The position numbers and the translations under genes are program-made. 64,000 bases of DNA from Streptococcus hyointestinalis (GTDB lineage: Bacteria > Bacillota > Bacilli > Lactobacillales > Streptococcaceae). This document shows positions 47,401-57,246 of the stretch, piece after piece. The DNA lies in the NCBI RefSeq assembly GCF_900459405.1, contig NZ_UHFN01000007.1, positions 1,302,001-1,366,000 of the forward strand. The letters run 5' to 3'. Below the pieces are notes generated by a model. That model saw only the letters and a program-made list of their open reading frames with translations, was not told the DNA's origin and ran no database searches. Every line of letters begins with the position of its first letter. Position 1 is the stretch's first letter.

Positions 47401-48097
47401 AGCTGTTGGCGCTTCTAGCGCCTTTTAGAAAATGCTCCTTTAGCCACATTTTAGGATTTGCCGTAGACTGGCTAAAGTCATAAATCTGATAAACAATGGC
47501 TCTAAAGGGGTCTGTATTTTTACTGCGCCCTGCAAAGTTCTTGACTAGACGAGTGAGAAGCTCCGCTTTATTTCCAGCAGCATAGTCTGAAAACAAATCT
47601 GAAAAGATTTCATTTTTCAGTAAATCTTGCTCGTTTTTGTCCTGCATTATCCGAAAAGTCGGTGAGATACCCAGTGTATAGCCGTACTGACTGACCAGCT
47701 TTTGTGTGAAGGCGTCCATGGTACCAATATCAGCGGTCTGCACAGCAGCCAACTGCTCGTTTAAAAAGAGCTTGGTGTCCGTGTCTGTGCTTTCTTTTAT
47801 CTTCTCGCTCAGCTTTTTTTCTAAGCGCTCTTTGAGCTCACCTGCAGCCTTGACCGTAAAGGTCGAGATAAAGAGACGCTCAATCGGAATCCCTCGTAAC
47901 ATCTGATCCATAATCCGCTCAACCATGACAAAGGTCTTTCCAGAACCTGCCGAAGCTGACACGAGGATATTGGTCCCACTCGCATAAATCGCCTCAATCT
48001 GCTCAGCTGTGCGCTTTTGTATCTTGCTTGAGTGCGCTTCTGTCTCTTGTAGCTGCTTAATGTCGCTATCCGTCAAAAAAGGCTTACACTTCATCAC
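44471..48097 (-). CDS. rexA: ATP-dependent nuclease/helicase subunit A
   Basis: Helicase-nuclease of the RexAB (AddAB-type) recombination complex, which resects double-strand breaks to a Chi site for RecA. The 1208-aa protein has Walker A [9 protein letters not shown] near residue 48, the UvrD-like DEYQDNN motif near 393, further helicase motifs ([18 protein letters not shown]) and a C-terminal RecB-type nuclease with [21 protein letters not shown]. It overlaps rexB by 14 nt. Confidence 0.95.
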   Translation of the reverse strand: [1208 protein letters not shown]

Positions 48098-51000
48098 TAT
48101 CGTCCTCCTCGCTTTGTGCCATCAAGGTCAAGAAGCCTTGACGTTTTTCCTTTCTTGGTAAATGGTAGAGTCTGCGGCTATGTGGCATGTGTCTATCCGC
48201 TTCAAAACCTGTGATCGCCTTTAGCTGCTCTCCTAGCACCACCTTGCCGTCTTTGGTGTAGGGATTGATGAGAAAGCGTCCACTTCTAATCACATCCTGT
48301 GCTTTTTGGTAGAGGTGCTCATTGTATCGAAGCATAATGGCGAGCTCTTCTGCGCTAAAAAGTGTGTCTAGCTTGTAGTTGCCATTGGCAAGATGCGCTT
48401 TTTCCTCCTCCAAAAACAGTCCTCTATAGACGATTTCCTGATGGGCTTTTGCTTGCAATTCTTCAAGAGACGCGACCTTGTCCAGCGAGAGCTTAGGCTC
48501 CTGCATGTGTAGATACATAGCGCCAAAGAGTTGATTGAGAGAAAGATTATAGCGAGATTGCAAAGCAGAGAGATAGGTCACCAGCTGAGGGCTCAAGCCG
48601 TTAAAGAAAGCTTCAATATCAAAGACTTGCTTGCTAGACTTGTAATCAACGACACCGTAGCTATCATCCGACAGGCGATCCACACGGTCAATGATACCGT
48701 TGACAATGATATTATCAGACAAGACCAACTCAAACTGCTCCTCCTCACTCTCGATACGATTGTCTACGTCAGGACGGTTGAAAATCGTCGCCGTTGCCCT
48801 AGCAATATCCTCTAAGACACCCAGCGTATAGCGCCCCTGTGCATCTGAACTGTAGAGTGCTTGGAAGGTTTCTTCACTATTTGTCCTTGTGATAGCACGC
48901 TCTAGCTTCTCATCAAAAGGCTTAGCCGACTGGTCTTTCATGACCAACTCAAACACCCTGTGCAGATAAGTCCCGTGATTTCTCGCATCTGGGTGAATGC
49001 TGTCCTGCTCTTTTAAGCCCAAAACATAGCGCAGGAAATACTGGTATTGATTGTTGTAAAAAGTGGTGAGGGCTGATGAGGACAGATGTAGCGCCTGTTC
49101 TTCTGGAAAGCGGGCAGACATAACCTCTTGTGAGACAGACTGGGTCAACACAGAGTCTCTCAAGAGTGGCATGCGAAGCCCCTCTTTTTCTAGCTTTTGG
49201 CGAAGATGACGAACAAGCACTGACCAAAATGTCTCTTCTTGCTTGTCCAACTCCGCATAAAGAGCGGGGCTGTCGCTAGCAAAGTCCACCAAGCGTGACA
49301 GCAGCGCCTTGTAGGTGCCAATGCTTGCGCTATCTGCTGCAAAAGGCGTCTGTCCCTTGGCTAAGAAGGGCACGCCCATAGCGACCAATTCTCTGAGGTA
49401 AGTGGACATGTCGTCCTCATTTTCATTGAGAATCTGGGGCTGGCTAAGCACCAGCTGGCTTGTGGCAGCGTTGAACAGCGACAGCGCTGTAAAATGATTT
49501 TTCTTGATATGCTCACGACTGACAATATCAAAATGCCCTCCTGTCTCTTTTTGCTCATTGATGAGCTGACGCTCCTCATCAGAGACGAGGCTTTTATTTT
49601 GCGCCAGCTTTGGAAAATGCGACTGGGTCATGCCAATGGCAAACACAAATGGTTTTGAGTGTGGCTCTACCAAATTATAATATTTGACTGACACCACATC
49701 AACCGTTGCAGGCACCATGCGGTACTCCGCCTGCAATAGACCGTTACTAATCAAGGACAGACACTCATCTAGTGTCAGCTTTTCATCCCCAAAAATAGTT
49801 TGAAATTGCTGCAGAATAGAGGTAAAAGTCTTCCATACCTGCTCCTCTTTTTCACGCTCAATCTCTGACAGAGACGCTGAAAAACGCTCCATATTGCTCG
49901 TTAGGGAAATATCTGTGAAAAAGCTAAAGAGCTTTTTCAGTAAGCCATTTCCAGACTGCTTGCGGGCTTTGACAAGCGTAGCTAGAGGCTGCATGACCTT
50001 TTCTCTGATACGATTAAGACGCTCAAGGTTAAAAGAATGCCCTTTTGACGCTGTGAAATCCGTCAAAAAGCCCTTTTGCCCCTTGATGTCAGCGTAAGCG
50101 ATATACTTGTCAAAATAATCCAAATCCGCCTGCGCTATCCTACCGTAGAGCCCAGACTTGAGGAGGTTCATGACGTCTTCTGAGCGAAAATTATAGCGCT
50201 TAATACGCTCCAAACTCTCGATGAGATTGATGAGCGGGTGCGCACTCATGCTTTCTGCTTTTCCTAGATAAAAGGGGATATCATACCACTCAAAAATCTG
50301 CTCAATCTGCAAGTGATAGCTATCGACATCTCCTAGAAGAACCAGCATATCCTTGTAGCGGTGCCCTTCGTGGAGCTTTTGACGAATGGCACGTGCCACC
50401 TGCTCGATTTCCTCCTGCTGATTGACACACTCCCAAATCTCAACGGCACCCTTAGCTGTAGCGCTAATCTTCTCACCGCTGGCTGTAAAGTCATGGTTAC
50501 TCTCAAAGAGCTGCGACACTTCTTTAAAGGCTTCCTGTCCTTGCCAAGTGGACTCGACATACATAGGCTTGACCTTGTATTGACTGGCTAGGTCACGGAT
50601 AAAGTCAAGGCTTGCTTGATAGATATTTCCCGTTGAAAAGCTAGCTCTCTGCGCTTTTTTGCTAAGATAGGTGCCGATGACAATCTCCGCACAGCGCTCC
50701 TCCAAAAGACGGATGAGCTCTTCTTCTTCTGCAGAAAAGCGGGTAAAGCCGTCAATGACCAAAACCACGTTTTCTAGAGTCTTGTCAAGCTGACCTGTTT
50801 TGAGCTGTGTGGCTAAAAAGGCAAGCTTTGAGTGATTGTCGTATTGTCCTTTTTGGAGCAAAGCCTCTACTTGTGAAAAAATCGTAACCAAGTCGTCGTA
50901 TTTTTCCTTAGAGTGCAAAAGCTCAAGGTCTAAAACACTCAGCTGCGCCGCTTGCAATTCCTTGTACAGCTCCACCAACTGGCTGATAAACTGATGATTA

Positions 51001-51329
51001 TGCTTTAATCTGGCATAAACACGCAGATTTTTATCGTCTATCTGTCCCAAGGCACAATAAAAAATCATTGCCAAACCAGCATCGTCTAGCGTCTCCTTAG
51101 GATTTGGGCTATTTAGGACAAAATAGCGAGCCAGCTGTGCAAAACGTGTCACCGTGATGGCAAAAGACGCCTGCTCACTCAAGCGCTCTAAGACCTCTCT
51201 CTCCTTTTCAAAAGAAAGCGAGTTTGGCGCAATATAGAAAACACGCTTGCCGTTTTTTGCCGCCTGCGTCGCTCTCTCCACCAAAATCTCTGTCATATCA
51301 TAACGAATATCTGTATATAGTAACTCCAT
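48084..51329 (-). CDS. rexB: ATP-dependent nuclease subunit B
   Basis: Partner of RexA, 1081 aa. The N-terminal part resembles a helicase but lacks a Walker A lysine motif; the C-terminal RecB-family nuclease has GIIDRVDRLSDDSYGVVDYKSS. No iron-sulphur cysteine cluster of the Bacillus AddB kind is seen, as in other streptococci. ATG at 51329 follows AAGGATGGG. First gene of rexB-rexA. Confidence 0.95.
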   Translation of the reverse strand: MELLYTDIRYDMTEILVERATQAAKNGKRVFYIAPNSLSFEKEREVLERLSEQASFAITVTRFAQLARYFVLNSPNPKETLDDAGLAMIFYCALGQIDDKNLRVYARLKHNHQFISQLVELYKELQAAQLSVLDLELLHSKEKYDDLVTIFSQVEALLQKGQYDNHSKLAFLATQLKTGQLDKTLENVVLVIDGFTRFSAEEEELIRLLEERCAEIVIGTYLSKKAQRASFSTGNIYQASLDFIRDLASQYKVKPMYVESTWQGQEAFKEVSQLFESNHDFTASGEKISATAKGAVEIWECVNQQEEIEQVARAIRQKLHEGHRYKDMLVLLGDVDSYHLQIEQIFEWYDIPFYLGKAESMSAHPLINLIESLERIKRYNFRSEDVMNLLKSGLYGRIAQADLDYFDKYIAYADIKGQKGFLTDFTASKGHSFNLERLNRIREKVMQPLATLVKARKQSGNGLLKKLFSFFTDISLTSNMERFSASLSEIEREKEEQVWKTFTSILQQFQTIFGDEKLTLDECLSLISNGLLQAEYRMVPATVDVVSVKYYNLVEPHSKPFVFAIGMTQSHFPKLAQNKSLVSDEERQLINEQKETGGHFDIVSREHIKKNHFTALSLFNAATSQLVLSQPQILNENEDDMSTYLRELVAMGVPFLAKGQTPFAADSASIGTYKALLSRLVDFASDSPALYAELDKQEETFWSVLVRHLRQKLEKEGLRMPLLRDSVLTQSVSQEVMSARFPEEQALHLSSSALTTFYNNQYQYFLRYVLGLKEQDSIHPDARNHGTYLHRVFELVMKDQSAKPFDEKLERAITRTNSEETFQALYSSDAQGRYTLGVLEDIARATATIFNRPDVDNRIESEEEQFELVLSDNIIVNGIIDRVDRLSDDSYGVVDYKSSKQVFDIEAFFNGLSPQLVTYLSALQSRYNLSLNQLFGAMYLHMQEPKLSLDKVASLEELQAKAHQEIVYRGLFLEEEKAHLANGNYKLDTLFSAEELAIMLRYNEHLYQKAQDVIRSGRFLINPYTKDGKVVLGEQLKAITGFEADRHMPHSRRLYHLPRKEKRQGFLTLMAQSEEDDSDEV

Positions 51330-51357
51330 ATCATCCCATCCTTATCTCATTAGTAGC

Positions 51358-51386
51358 ATTATATCAAATATTGACACACCGCTCAA
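51358..51386 (-). promoter_or_regulatory. rexBA promoter
   Basis: On the minus strand TTGAGC at 51386-51381, 17-bp spacer, TATAAT at 51363-51358 with TG one base upstream; 29 bp before the rexB ATG. Confidence 0.7.
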
Positions 51387-51417
51387 CGATACTCCTACTA
51401 GCTGTTCAAAGACACTT

Positions 51418-51445
51418 AAAAATCCTCTCAAAGGAGAGGATTTTT
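51418..51445 (-). terminator. Terminator after the metE operon (bidirectional)
   Basis: AAAAATCCTCTC, loop AAAG, GAGAGGATTTTT: a 12-bp perfect stem next to the stop codon of the homocysteine methyltransferase/MTHFR gene. Confidence 0.88.
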
Positions 51446-51446
51446 A

Positions 51447-53306
51447 TCAACTAATCTCTTTTTGGCGCTTTTCTTTTTCTTGGATGTAATCAATCAGCTC
51501 AACAGTCAAGTCATAGCGCATAAAGGGTGTGACCAGATAAATGCCATTGAAGTGCTCAAGTGCTTCATCAATTAACTTCTTACTTTCAGCAAGTGCCAAG
51601 CGTTGGCAAGCTGCTTTATCATCCTTAACCGCTTCTAGCCGTGCTAAAAAGTCATCTGACAGATGAATTCCCGGAACCTCATTGTGGAGAAAAATAGCGT
51701 TGTTATAGCTGGTTATTGGCATAATACCGATGAAAAAAGGAATGGGTGAGGTTTTAACGGTGAGGGCTAGTTCTTTAATGGTTTGGAGGTTAAAGATGGG
51801 CTGGGTGATGAAGTAATCCGCTCCAGCAGCAACTTTTTTCTCAATCAATCGCCCTGTTCGTGAGAGATTAGGGACATTTGGGTTAAAGGCAGCACCGACG
51901 GTAAAGTTCGTGGCTTTCTTGATACTAGCTCCGCTATAGCCTTGCCCTTGATTGAGCTGCTTGATGAGCTGTAAAAGCTTAAAGCTCGTTGCGTCATAGA
52001 CACTTGTCGCCCCTGGAAAATCACCCATCTTGGACGGGTCACCCGTGATGGCTAGGATATTCTCAACTCCCAGCACCTCCATCCCTAAAAGACGGGACTG
52101 CAGACCAATCATATTGTGGTCACGGCAGGATAGGTGAAGAAGAAAGGGCGTGTTGGTACCTTCCTTTAGCAGTGCCGCTAGGCTGAGATTGCAGACACGT
52201 GTCCTTGCTAAGGAGTTATCTGCTAGCGTAATGGCTGCAATGCCCTTAGCATCCAGCGCCTTAATCCCACTCTTGAAGCGCTCAATATCAAGGGTCTTTG
52301 GCGGGTCAAGCTCAGCAATGATAGTCACCTCACGCTTGACCTTATCGACCAGCGTATCTTTTTTGAGCGTTTTTTGGATAAAATCCTCTTCATCAAGGAG
52401 CGGTGTCACACGTTTATGAGTCACTGGTTTTAAACGCTTAGCAGCACGCTTCATAGCCCTGACATGATCAGGTGTCGTCCCGCAACAACCACCTAGCAGA
52501 CGCACCCCTTCTTCGACTAAAAAGGTCGCACTCTTTTCAAAATAACTAGCGTTCTGACTAAAACTGTAGTGCCCACCGTCGCTGTCAGACTCATAAGATA
52601 GCAAGCTAGCGTTTGGATAAGCTGCCAAGTAAGCCTGTGCAAAGAGCGGAATTTGCTTGAGCGACTTTATCATGTGATAAGGTCCCAAGTGACAGTTGAG
52701 CCCGACCACATCAGCCCCCAGCATGACCAGCTGGCTAAAGGCTTCCACCAAGGGGCGACCATTTTCAGTGATACCCGCCTCATGAAGGGCAATATTGGTA
52801 ATAATCGGTAAATCTGTCAGTGGACGCAATGCCGTAAGAACAGCCGTCAGCTCCTCAACATCATAATAAGTCTCAAGCAGCAAACCATCCAATTCACCAG
52901 TCTCTAGGAGATAGCTTGCCTGCTCCAAGGTCTCATCCACAATAGCATCTAAACTAAGTTCACATTGACGAAGCCCTCTGGAAGCACCGATAGTGCCTAA
53001 TACATAGACATCACTCCCTGCTTCTCTCCTAGCAATAGCTACCGCTTCTTGGTTAATGTGCTTCACCTCATCCTCATGACCGTAGACTGCCAAGCGGTGA
53101 CGTTGCGCTCCGTAAGTATTGGTCTGAATGACATCAGCTCCTGCTTCAATGTAAGCCTTATGAATGGCTGCAATTTCCTTTGGGTGACTGAGATTGTAGT
53201 ATTCATGACAAGTATCTAAACCATTGGCATATAATAGCGTTCCCATAGCTCCATCAGCCACTAAAATCGACGATGACAAACGCTCTAATAACGGTTCTCT
53301 TACCAT
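51447..53306 (-). CDS. Bifunctional homocysteine S-methyltransferase/methylenetetrahydrofolate reductase
   Basis: Two-domain YitJ-type protein of 619 aa. Residues 1 to about 290 form the Pfam S-methyl_trans domain: ADGAMGTLLYANG, GLNCHLGP near 205 and the zinc-binding LLGGCCGTTPDHV near 275. Residues from about 320 form the MetF-like domain: AELDPPK, AITGDPSKMGDF and DYFITQPIF. The reductase half makes 5-methyl-THF, which the cobalamin-independent MetE encoded just upstream uses. 88 bp separate the two genes, containing a short hairpin. Confidence 0.93.
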   Translation of the reverse strand: MVREPLLERLSSSILVADGAMGTLLYANGLDTCHEYYNLSHPKEIAAIHKAYIEAGADVIQTNTYGAQRHRLAVYGHEDEVKHINQEAVAIARREAGSDVYVLGTIGASRGLRQCELSLDAIVDETLEQASYLLETGELDGLLLETYYDVEELTAVLTALRPLTDLPIITNIALHEAGITENGRPLVEAFSQLVMLGADVVGLNCHLGPYHMIKSLKQIPLFAQAYLAAYPNASLLSYESDSDGGHYSFSQNASYFEKSATFLVEEGVRLLGGCCGTTPDHVRAMKRAAKRLKPVTHKRVTPLLDEEDFIQKTLKKDTLVDKVKREVTIIAELDPPKTLDIERFKSGIKALDAKGIAAITLADNSLARTRVCNLSLAALLKEGTNTPFLLHLSCRDHNMIGLQSRLLGMEVLGVENILAITGDPSKMGDFPGATSVYDATSFKLLQLIKQLNQGQGYSGASIKKATNFTVGAAFNPNVPNLSRTGRLIEKKVAAGADYFITQPIFNLQTIKELALTVKTSPIPFFIGIMPITSYNNAIFLHNEVPGIHLSDDFLARLEAVKDDKAACQRLALAESKKLIDEALEHFNGIYLVTPFMRYDLTVELIDYIQEKEKRQKEIS

Positions 53307-53337
53307 AAACTCTCTCTTTCTATTGTTGTGTGAGAAA

Positions 53338-53359
53338 GACTTGCTTTTTAGGGCAAGTC
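53338..53359 (-). terminator. Weak hairpin between metE and the MTHFR gene
   Basis: GACTTGC pairs with GCAAGTC over an eight-base loop, followed on the minus strand by TTTC only. It may attenuate rather than end transcription, or act in mRNA processing. Confidence 0.35.
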
Positions 53360-53394
53360 CTTTTTACACATTTCTAACGAGGTAACTTTTCTTT

Positions 53395-55635
53395 TTACTC
53401 ATATCCTAATTTGTGACGGACTTTCTTCGTCGCAGATACCAAAACTTCGAGGGCTGCGATGGTCTCAGGCTCACGGCGTGTCTTGAGTCCACAGTCAGGG
53501 TTGACCCAGAATTGTTTTGCTGACAATTGCTTGAGGGAGCGCTCGATGTTAGCGACAACCTCTTCTTCGGTCGGTACACGTGGTGAGTGAATATCGTAAA
53601 CACCAAGCCCGATACCTAGTGGGTAAACCGTCGTCTCAAAGGACTCGATGATATCCCCGTGGCTACGGCTAGTCTCAATAGAGATAACATCTGCGTCCAA
53701 TTGACGAATCGCATCGATAATCTCATCGAACTTAGAATAGCACATGTGCGTGTGAATTTGCGTCTCATCCTTGACAGAAGACGTCGCAATGTGGAAGGCA
53801 CTAACCGCATCATCCAGATAAGCTTTTTGCTTTCCTTTTCTTAGTGGCAAGCCCTCACGAAGCGCTGCTTCATCCACTTGGATAATGGCAATGCCTGCGT
53901 CCTCTAGTAACTTAATTTCATCCTTGATAGCAAGACCAATTTGATTGAACAAATCGCTGCGCTTGATATCAGTACGCTCAAATGACCAGTTGGTGATAGT
54001 GATAGGTCCTGTCAACATGCCCTTAACAGGACGGTCTGTCAAGCTTTGAGTGTAGACCGTCTCGTCCACTGTCAATGGCTGAATGTGTTTGACATCACCG
54101 TAGATGATTGGCGGTTTCACCGCACGTGAACCGTAAGACTGCACCCAGCCGAGCTTGGTCGTTGTAAAACCAGCTAGCTTTTGCCCAAAGAACTCAACCA
54201 TGTCCACACGCTCAAACTCACCGTGTACCAAGACATCAATGTCTAGGTCCTCTTGGATAGTCACCCAGCGAGCAATTTCAGAGCGAATGAAGTCCTTGTA
54301 CTCTTTATCAGTGATATCGCCACGTTTCCAAGCAAGACGTGTGCGGCGTACTTCAGGTGATTGCGGGAAAGAACCGATAGTAGTCGTTGGAAGGAGTGGC
54401 AATTGCAAGCGCTCTTGTTGCACTTTTTGACGGATGTCATAAGTAGACTTTCTTGCTGTTCGGACTTGGCTGAGGTCCTCAAGCTCGACATTACGGAAGT
54501 CCGCTGCTTGAAGAGCGTCATAGGCTGCGACATGCTCGTCGTAGCGAAGATTTGCCACGCCGTCCAAGTGCTCTGCTAGAAGTTTGATTTCCTCTAATTT
54601 TTCATCGGCAAAGGCAAGACCATTTTTCAAAACAGGGTCTAGGTCTGTCTCGTTTTTAGTCGTCACAGGGACGTGTAGAAGTGAGCAAGACGGCTGTACG
54701 ACAAGGCTAGCTGTATTTTCCGCCAAGACTTCTAACAATTTTGACGTTTCCTTGAAATCGCTCGCCCAGACATTGCGCCCGTCAACAACACCAGCAAAGA
54801 CTTCCTTGTCCTTAAACAAACCAGCTTGGATTGCTTGGAGATTTTCCTCCAAACCATGAACAAAATCAAGACCAAAGGCAGCTACTGGGATGTCAGACAG
54901 CTCCTCGGCGTCAATCAAGGCTTCAAAGTAGGTTTGGAAAATCAACTTCGCCTCTGGCACTTGCTTAGCAAAGTAGCCATATACTGCCTTAGCAGCTTCG
55001 AGGTAGTCAGCTCCCTCGTCTGTCACAAAGATCGGCTCATCCACTTGGATGTAAGTCGCTCCTGCCTCAACCAACTCAGTAAAGACCTGCTTGTAGAGTG
55101 GAAGCAAGCTCTTAACCGCCGCTGTAAAGTCTGTCACACCTGATGACAGTGCCACAAAAGTGATTGGTCCTGTAATGACAGGCTTTGCTCTGTCCCCAAC
55201 CACTTGGCGAGCCTCCTTGTACAAGTCAAGCAAACGACTGTTGGTCAATTGTGGGCGTTTTTTCGTCCATTCTGGTACGATGTAGTGGTAGTTGGTGTTG
55301 AACCACTTTTTCATGCTGGATGCGACATTTTCTTTATTACCACGTGCCAGCGCAAAGTACAAATCCAAGTCAATATCTTGGTCGCTAAAGCGCTTTGGAA
55401 TAATGCCAAACTGCACAGACAAGTCTAAGATATGGTCATACAGTGAGAAATCCCCCACTGGAATCAAATCCACACCAGCGTCTGCCTGTTTTTGTAAAAA
55501 GGAAAGACGCAAAGCACGTGCTTCTTTTTCAAGCTCTTCCTTACTAATCTTATCTGCCCAATAACTCTCAATCAAATGTTTCCACTCACGCTGCTCTCCT
55601 AAACGTGGATACCCCAAATTTGAAACTCTTGTCAT
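53395..55635 (-). CDS. metE: Cobalamin-independent methionine synthase
   Basis: Transfers the methyl group from 5-methyltetrahydropteroyltriglutamate to homocysteine. The 746-aa protein has two barrels: the N-terminal one with [14 protein letters not shown] and the C-terminal catalytic one with TTIGSFPQS near residue 425, the zinc ligands in HTHMCYSKF (His and Cys near 637-639), and NPDCGLKTR near 720. ATG at 55635 behind AGGAGG. Preceded by MET-box-like sites, so probably induced when methionine is scarce. Confidence 0.95.
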   Translation of the reverse strand: MTRVSNLGYPRLGEQREWKHLIESYWADKISKEELEKEARALRLSFLQKQADAGVDLIPVGDFSLYDHILDLSVQFGIIPKRFSDQDIDLDLYFALARGNKENVASSMKKWFNTNYHYIVPEWTKKRPQLTNSRLLDLYKEARQVVGDRAKPVITGPITFVALSSGVTDFTAAVKSLLPLYKQVFTELVEAGATYIQVDEPIFVTDEGADYLEAAKAVYGYFAKQVPEAKLIFQTYFEALIDAEELSDIPVAAFGLDFVHGLEENLQAIQAGLFKDKEVFAGVVDGRNVWASDFKETSKLLEVLAENTASLVVQPSCSLLHVPVTTKNETDLDPVLKNGLAFADEKLEEIKLLAEHLDGVANLRYDEHVAAYDALQAADFRNVELEDLSQVRTARKSTYDIRQKVQQERLQLPLLPTTTIGSFPQSPEVRRTRLAWKRGDITDKEYKDFIRSEIARWVTIQEDLDIDVLVHGEFERVDMVEFFGQKLAGFTTTKLGWVQSYGSRAVKPPIIYGDVKHIQPLTVDETVYTQSLTDRPVKGMLTGPITITNWSFERTDIKRSDLFNQIGLAIKDEIKLLEDAGIAIIQVDEAALREGLPLRKGKQKAYLDDAVSAFHIATSSVKDETQIHTHMCYSKFDEIIDAIRQLDADVISIETSRSHGDIIESFETTVYPLGIGLGVYDIHSPRVPTEEEVVANIERSLKQLSAKQFWVNPDCGLKTRREPETIAALEVLVSATKKVRHKLGYE

Positions 55636-55695
55636 AGCTGCCTCCTATACCTTTCAATGCTTAAAACTATAGCTTGTTTTTTTGTTATGTCTAGT

Positions 55696-55724
55696 ATTGT
55701 ACACGCAAAACCCTATTAAATCAA
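55696..55724 (-). promoter_or_regulatory. metE promoter
   Basis: On the minus strand TTGATT at 55724-55719, 17-bp spacer, TACAAT at 55701-55696, about 61 bp before the ATG. Confidence 0.65.
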
Positions 55725-55757
55725 TACTTTTAGACATACTATCTTTTTATGTCTTGG

Positions 55758-55774
55758 TATAGTTTTTAACTAAT
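55758..55774. promoter_or_regulatory. MET-box-like site, proximal
   Basis: TATAGTTTTTAACTAAT compared with the published streptococcal MET-box TATAGTTTnAAACTATA (bound by the LysR-type MtaR/MetR). Lies about 34 bp upstream of the metE -35. A partial third match, TATAGTTTTAAGC, lies in the leader near 55659-55672 (minus strand). Confidence 0.5.
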
Positions 55775-55781
55775 CCGCTAA

Positions 55782-55812
55782 GTCTAGATATAGTTTTGAG
55801 CTATATCTAGAC
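55782..55812. promoter_or_regulatory. MET-box-like site in a 12-bp palindrome, distal
   Basis: GTCTAGATATAG and CTATATCTAGAC form a perfect inverted repeat around TTTTGAG. Its centre, TATAGTTTTGAGCTATA at 55789-55805, differs from the MET-box consensus at two positions. The ISL3 copy begins seven bases further on, so the site was only just spared. Confidence 0.6.
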
Positions 55813-55940
55813 AAAAAAAGGCTCTATAATATCTGTAGTGGGTAACGCCACCTCAGAGGTTATAGGGCTTTTTATCTGTATGAAAAAAGTCCCATAAGAC
55901 TTATAATGAAAAGCGACTAAACCATCATTAGGAGGTACTT

Positions 55941-56875
55941 ATGGAACATATTAAGAATAGCACAAAACTCATTGGAATCAAAGACTTAAACATCAAAATA
56001 TCAATTGTTCTCAAACATCAGACTCGCATCGAGATAAGAGCCGAGCTGGATTATCCCGCTCCAGCCTGTCCTCATTGTCAAGGGAAGATGATCAAATACG
56101 ATTTTCAAAGACCTTCCACCATCCCAATCTTAGACGTCCAAGGTATGGCAACTGTCCTAAAGCTCAGGAAGCGACGCTTTCAATGTAAAGTGTGTCGCAG
56201 GGTTTCTGTCGCCAAAACTAGCCTGGTCAAGAAACATTGCCAAATCTCACAGCCTGTCTGGGCGAAAATCACGCAGCTTCTCATCGAGAAACAGACCAAT
56301 ACAGACATCGCAAGACGCCTCCACGTCTCTGTTTCTACCGTCCAGAGGCAGCTGAACGCTTTCACTTTTAAGGACAACTTTGAGACTTTACCAGAGGTCT
56401 TGAGCTGGGATGAATTCGCAAGAAACAAGGGGAAACTAGCTTTCATTGCGCAAGATTTTAAGACCAAGAAAATCATTGCTCTTCTTGAAAACAATCGCCA
56501 AACAACCATCAAGAAGCATTTCTACAAGTATTCCAGGCAAGCCAGAGAAGCAGTCAAAATCGTGACTGTTGACATGTCTGGTGCCTACATTCCTATCATT
56601 GGGAAACTATTTCCAAAGGCTGAGATTGTTCTTGACCGTTTCCACATTGCGCAGCACCTTAGTCGAGCCATGATGACCACTCGTATTGCCATCATGAAGG
56701 CATTTGACAAGAAAGCTCTGCCTTATAGAGCCATGAAAAATCACTGGAAAATCCTGCAAAAAGACAGCAGAAAGCTCTCCGACAAAGCTTTCTACTCCAG
56801 AACCTTTCGACAGACTCTGACACCTAGAGAAATTGTCCAGAAAACCTTAGCTTTTTCGCCCGAACTCCGCTATTA
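55941..56875 (+). pseudogene. ISL3 transposase, N-terminal part
   Basis: About 311 native codons from the ATG to FSPELRYY, including the zinc finger (CPHCQGKM, CKVCRR), helix-turn-helix and part of the DDE core. Four residues (NTSI NN region) present near the start of the other copy are absent. The frame runs into the IS630 end and stops shortly after. Confidence 0.88.
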
Positions 56876-56916
56876 TAGTTTGTTAGTTTCTATATAGTAT
56901 GTGTTATACTATACTT

Positions 56917-57246
56917 ATGAAAAGTTACGGAATAGATTTTAGAAAACGAGTTATTAATTATGTAGAGGCTGGTCATTCCAAAAAAGAAACGTGTCAGTTA
57001 TTTGGAATTAGCACTAATACACTGTATCTGTGGGAGAAACAACTCAAAGAACTAGGTCATTTGGAGCGCCAAAAAAGAAAACCAAGCCCTCGCAAATTGC
57101 CATTGGATAAGTTAGAAGCCTATGTCAAGGAACATCCAGATGCTTTCTTAAGGGAAATTGCAGAGCATTTTGACTGTAGTATTCCCTCAGTTTGGGCTGC
57201 CTTAAAAAAACTGAACATCACTTTAAAAAAAGACCACAACCTATAA
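56917..57246 (+). CDS. IS630 transposase OrfA (DNA-binding part)
   Basis: 109 aa from the ATG at 56917: MKSYGIDFRKRVINYVEAGH, a helix-turn-helix (KKETCQLFGISTNTLYLWEKQ) and a second one (REIAEHFDCSIPSVWAALKK). It ends shortly after a run of seven A residues (57225-57231 region). The catalytic domain is in the +1 frame and follows as OrfB; a frameshift joins them. Confidence 0.85.
   Translation: MKSYGIDFRKRVINYVEAGHSKKETCQLFGISTNTLYLWEKQLKELGHLERQKRKPSPRKLPLDKLEAYVKEHPDAFLREIAEHFDCSIPSVWAALKKLNITLKKDHNL

Noticed and set aside
55782..55812. Long hairpin as a terminator
   Set aside because: No T run follows the stem on either strand in the needed direction; the centre matches a regulator site instead.
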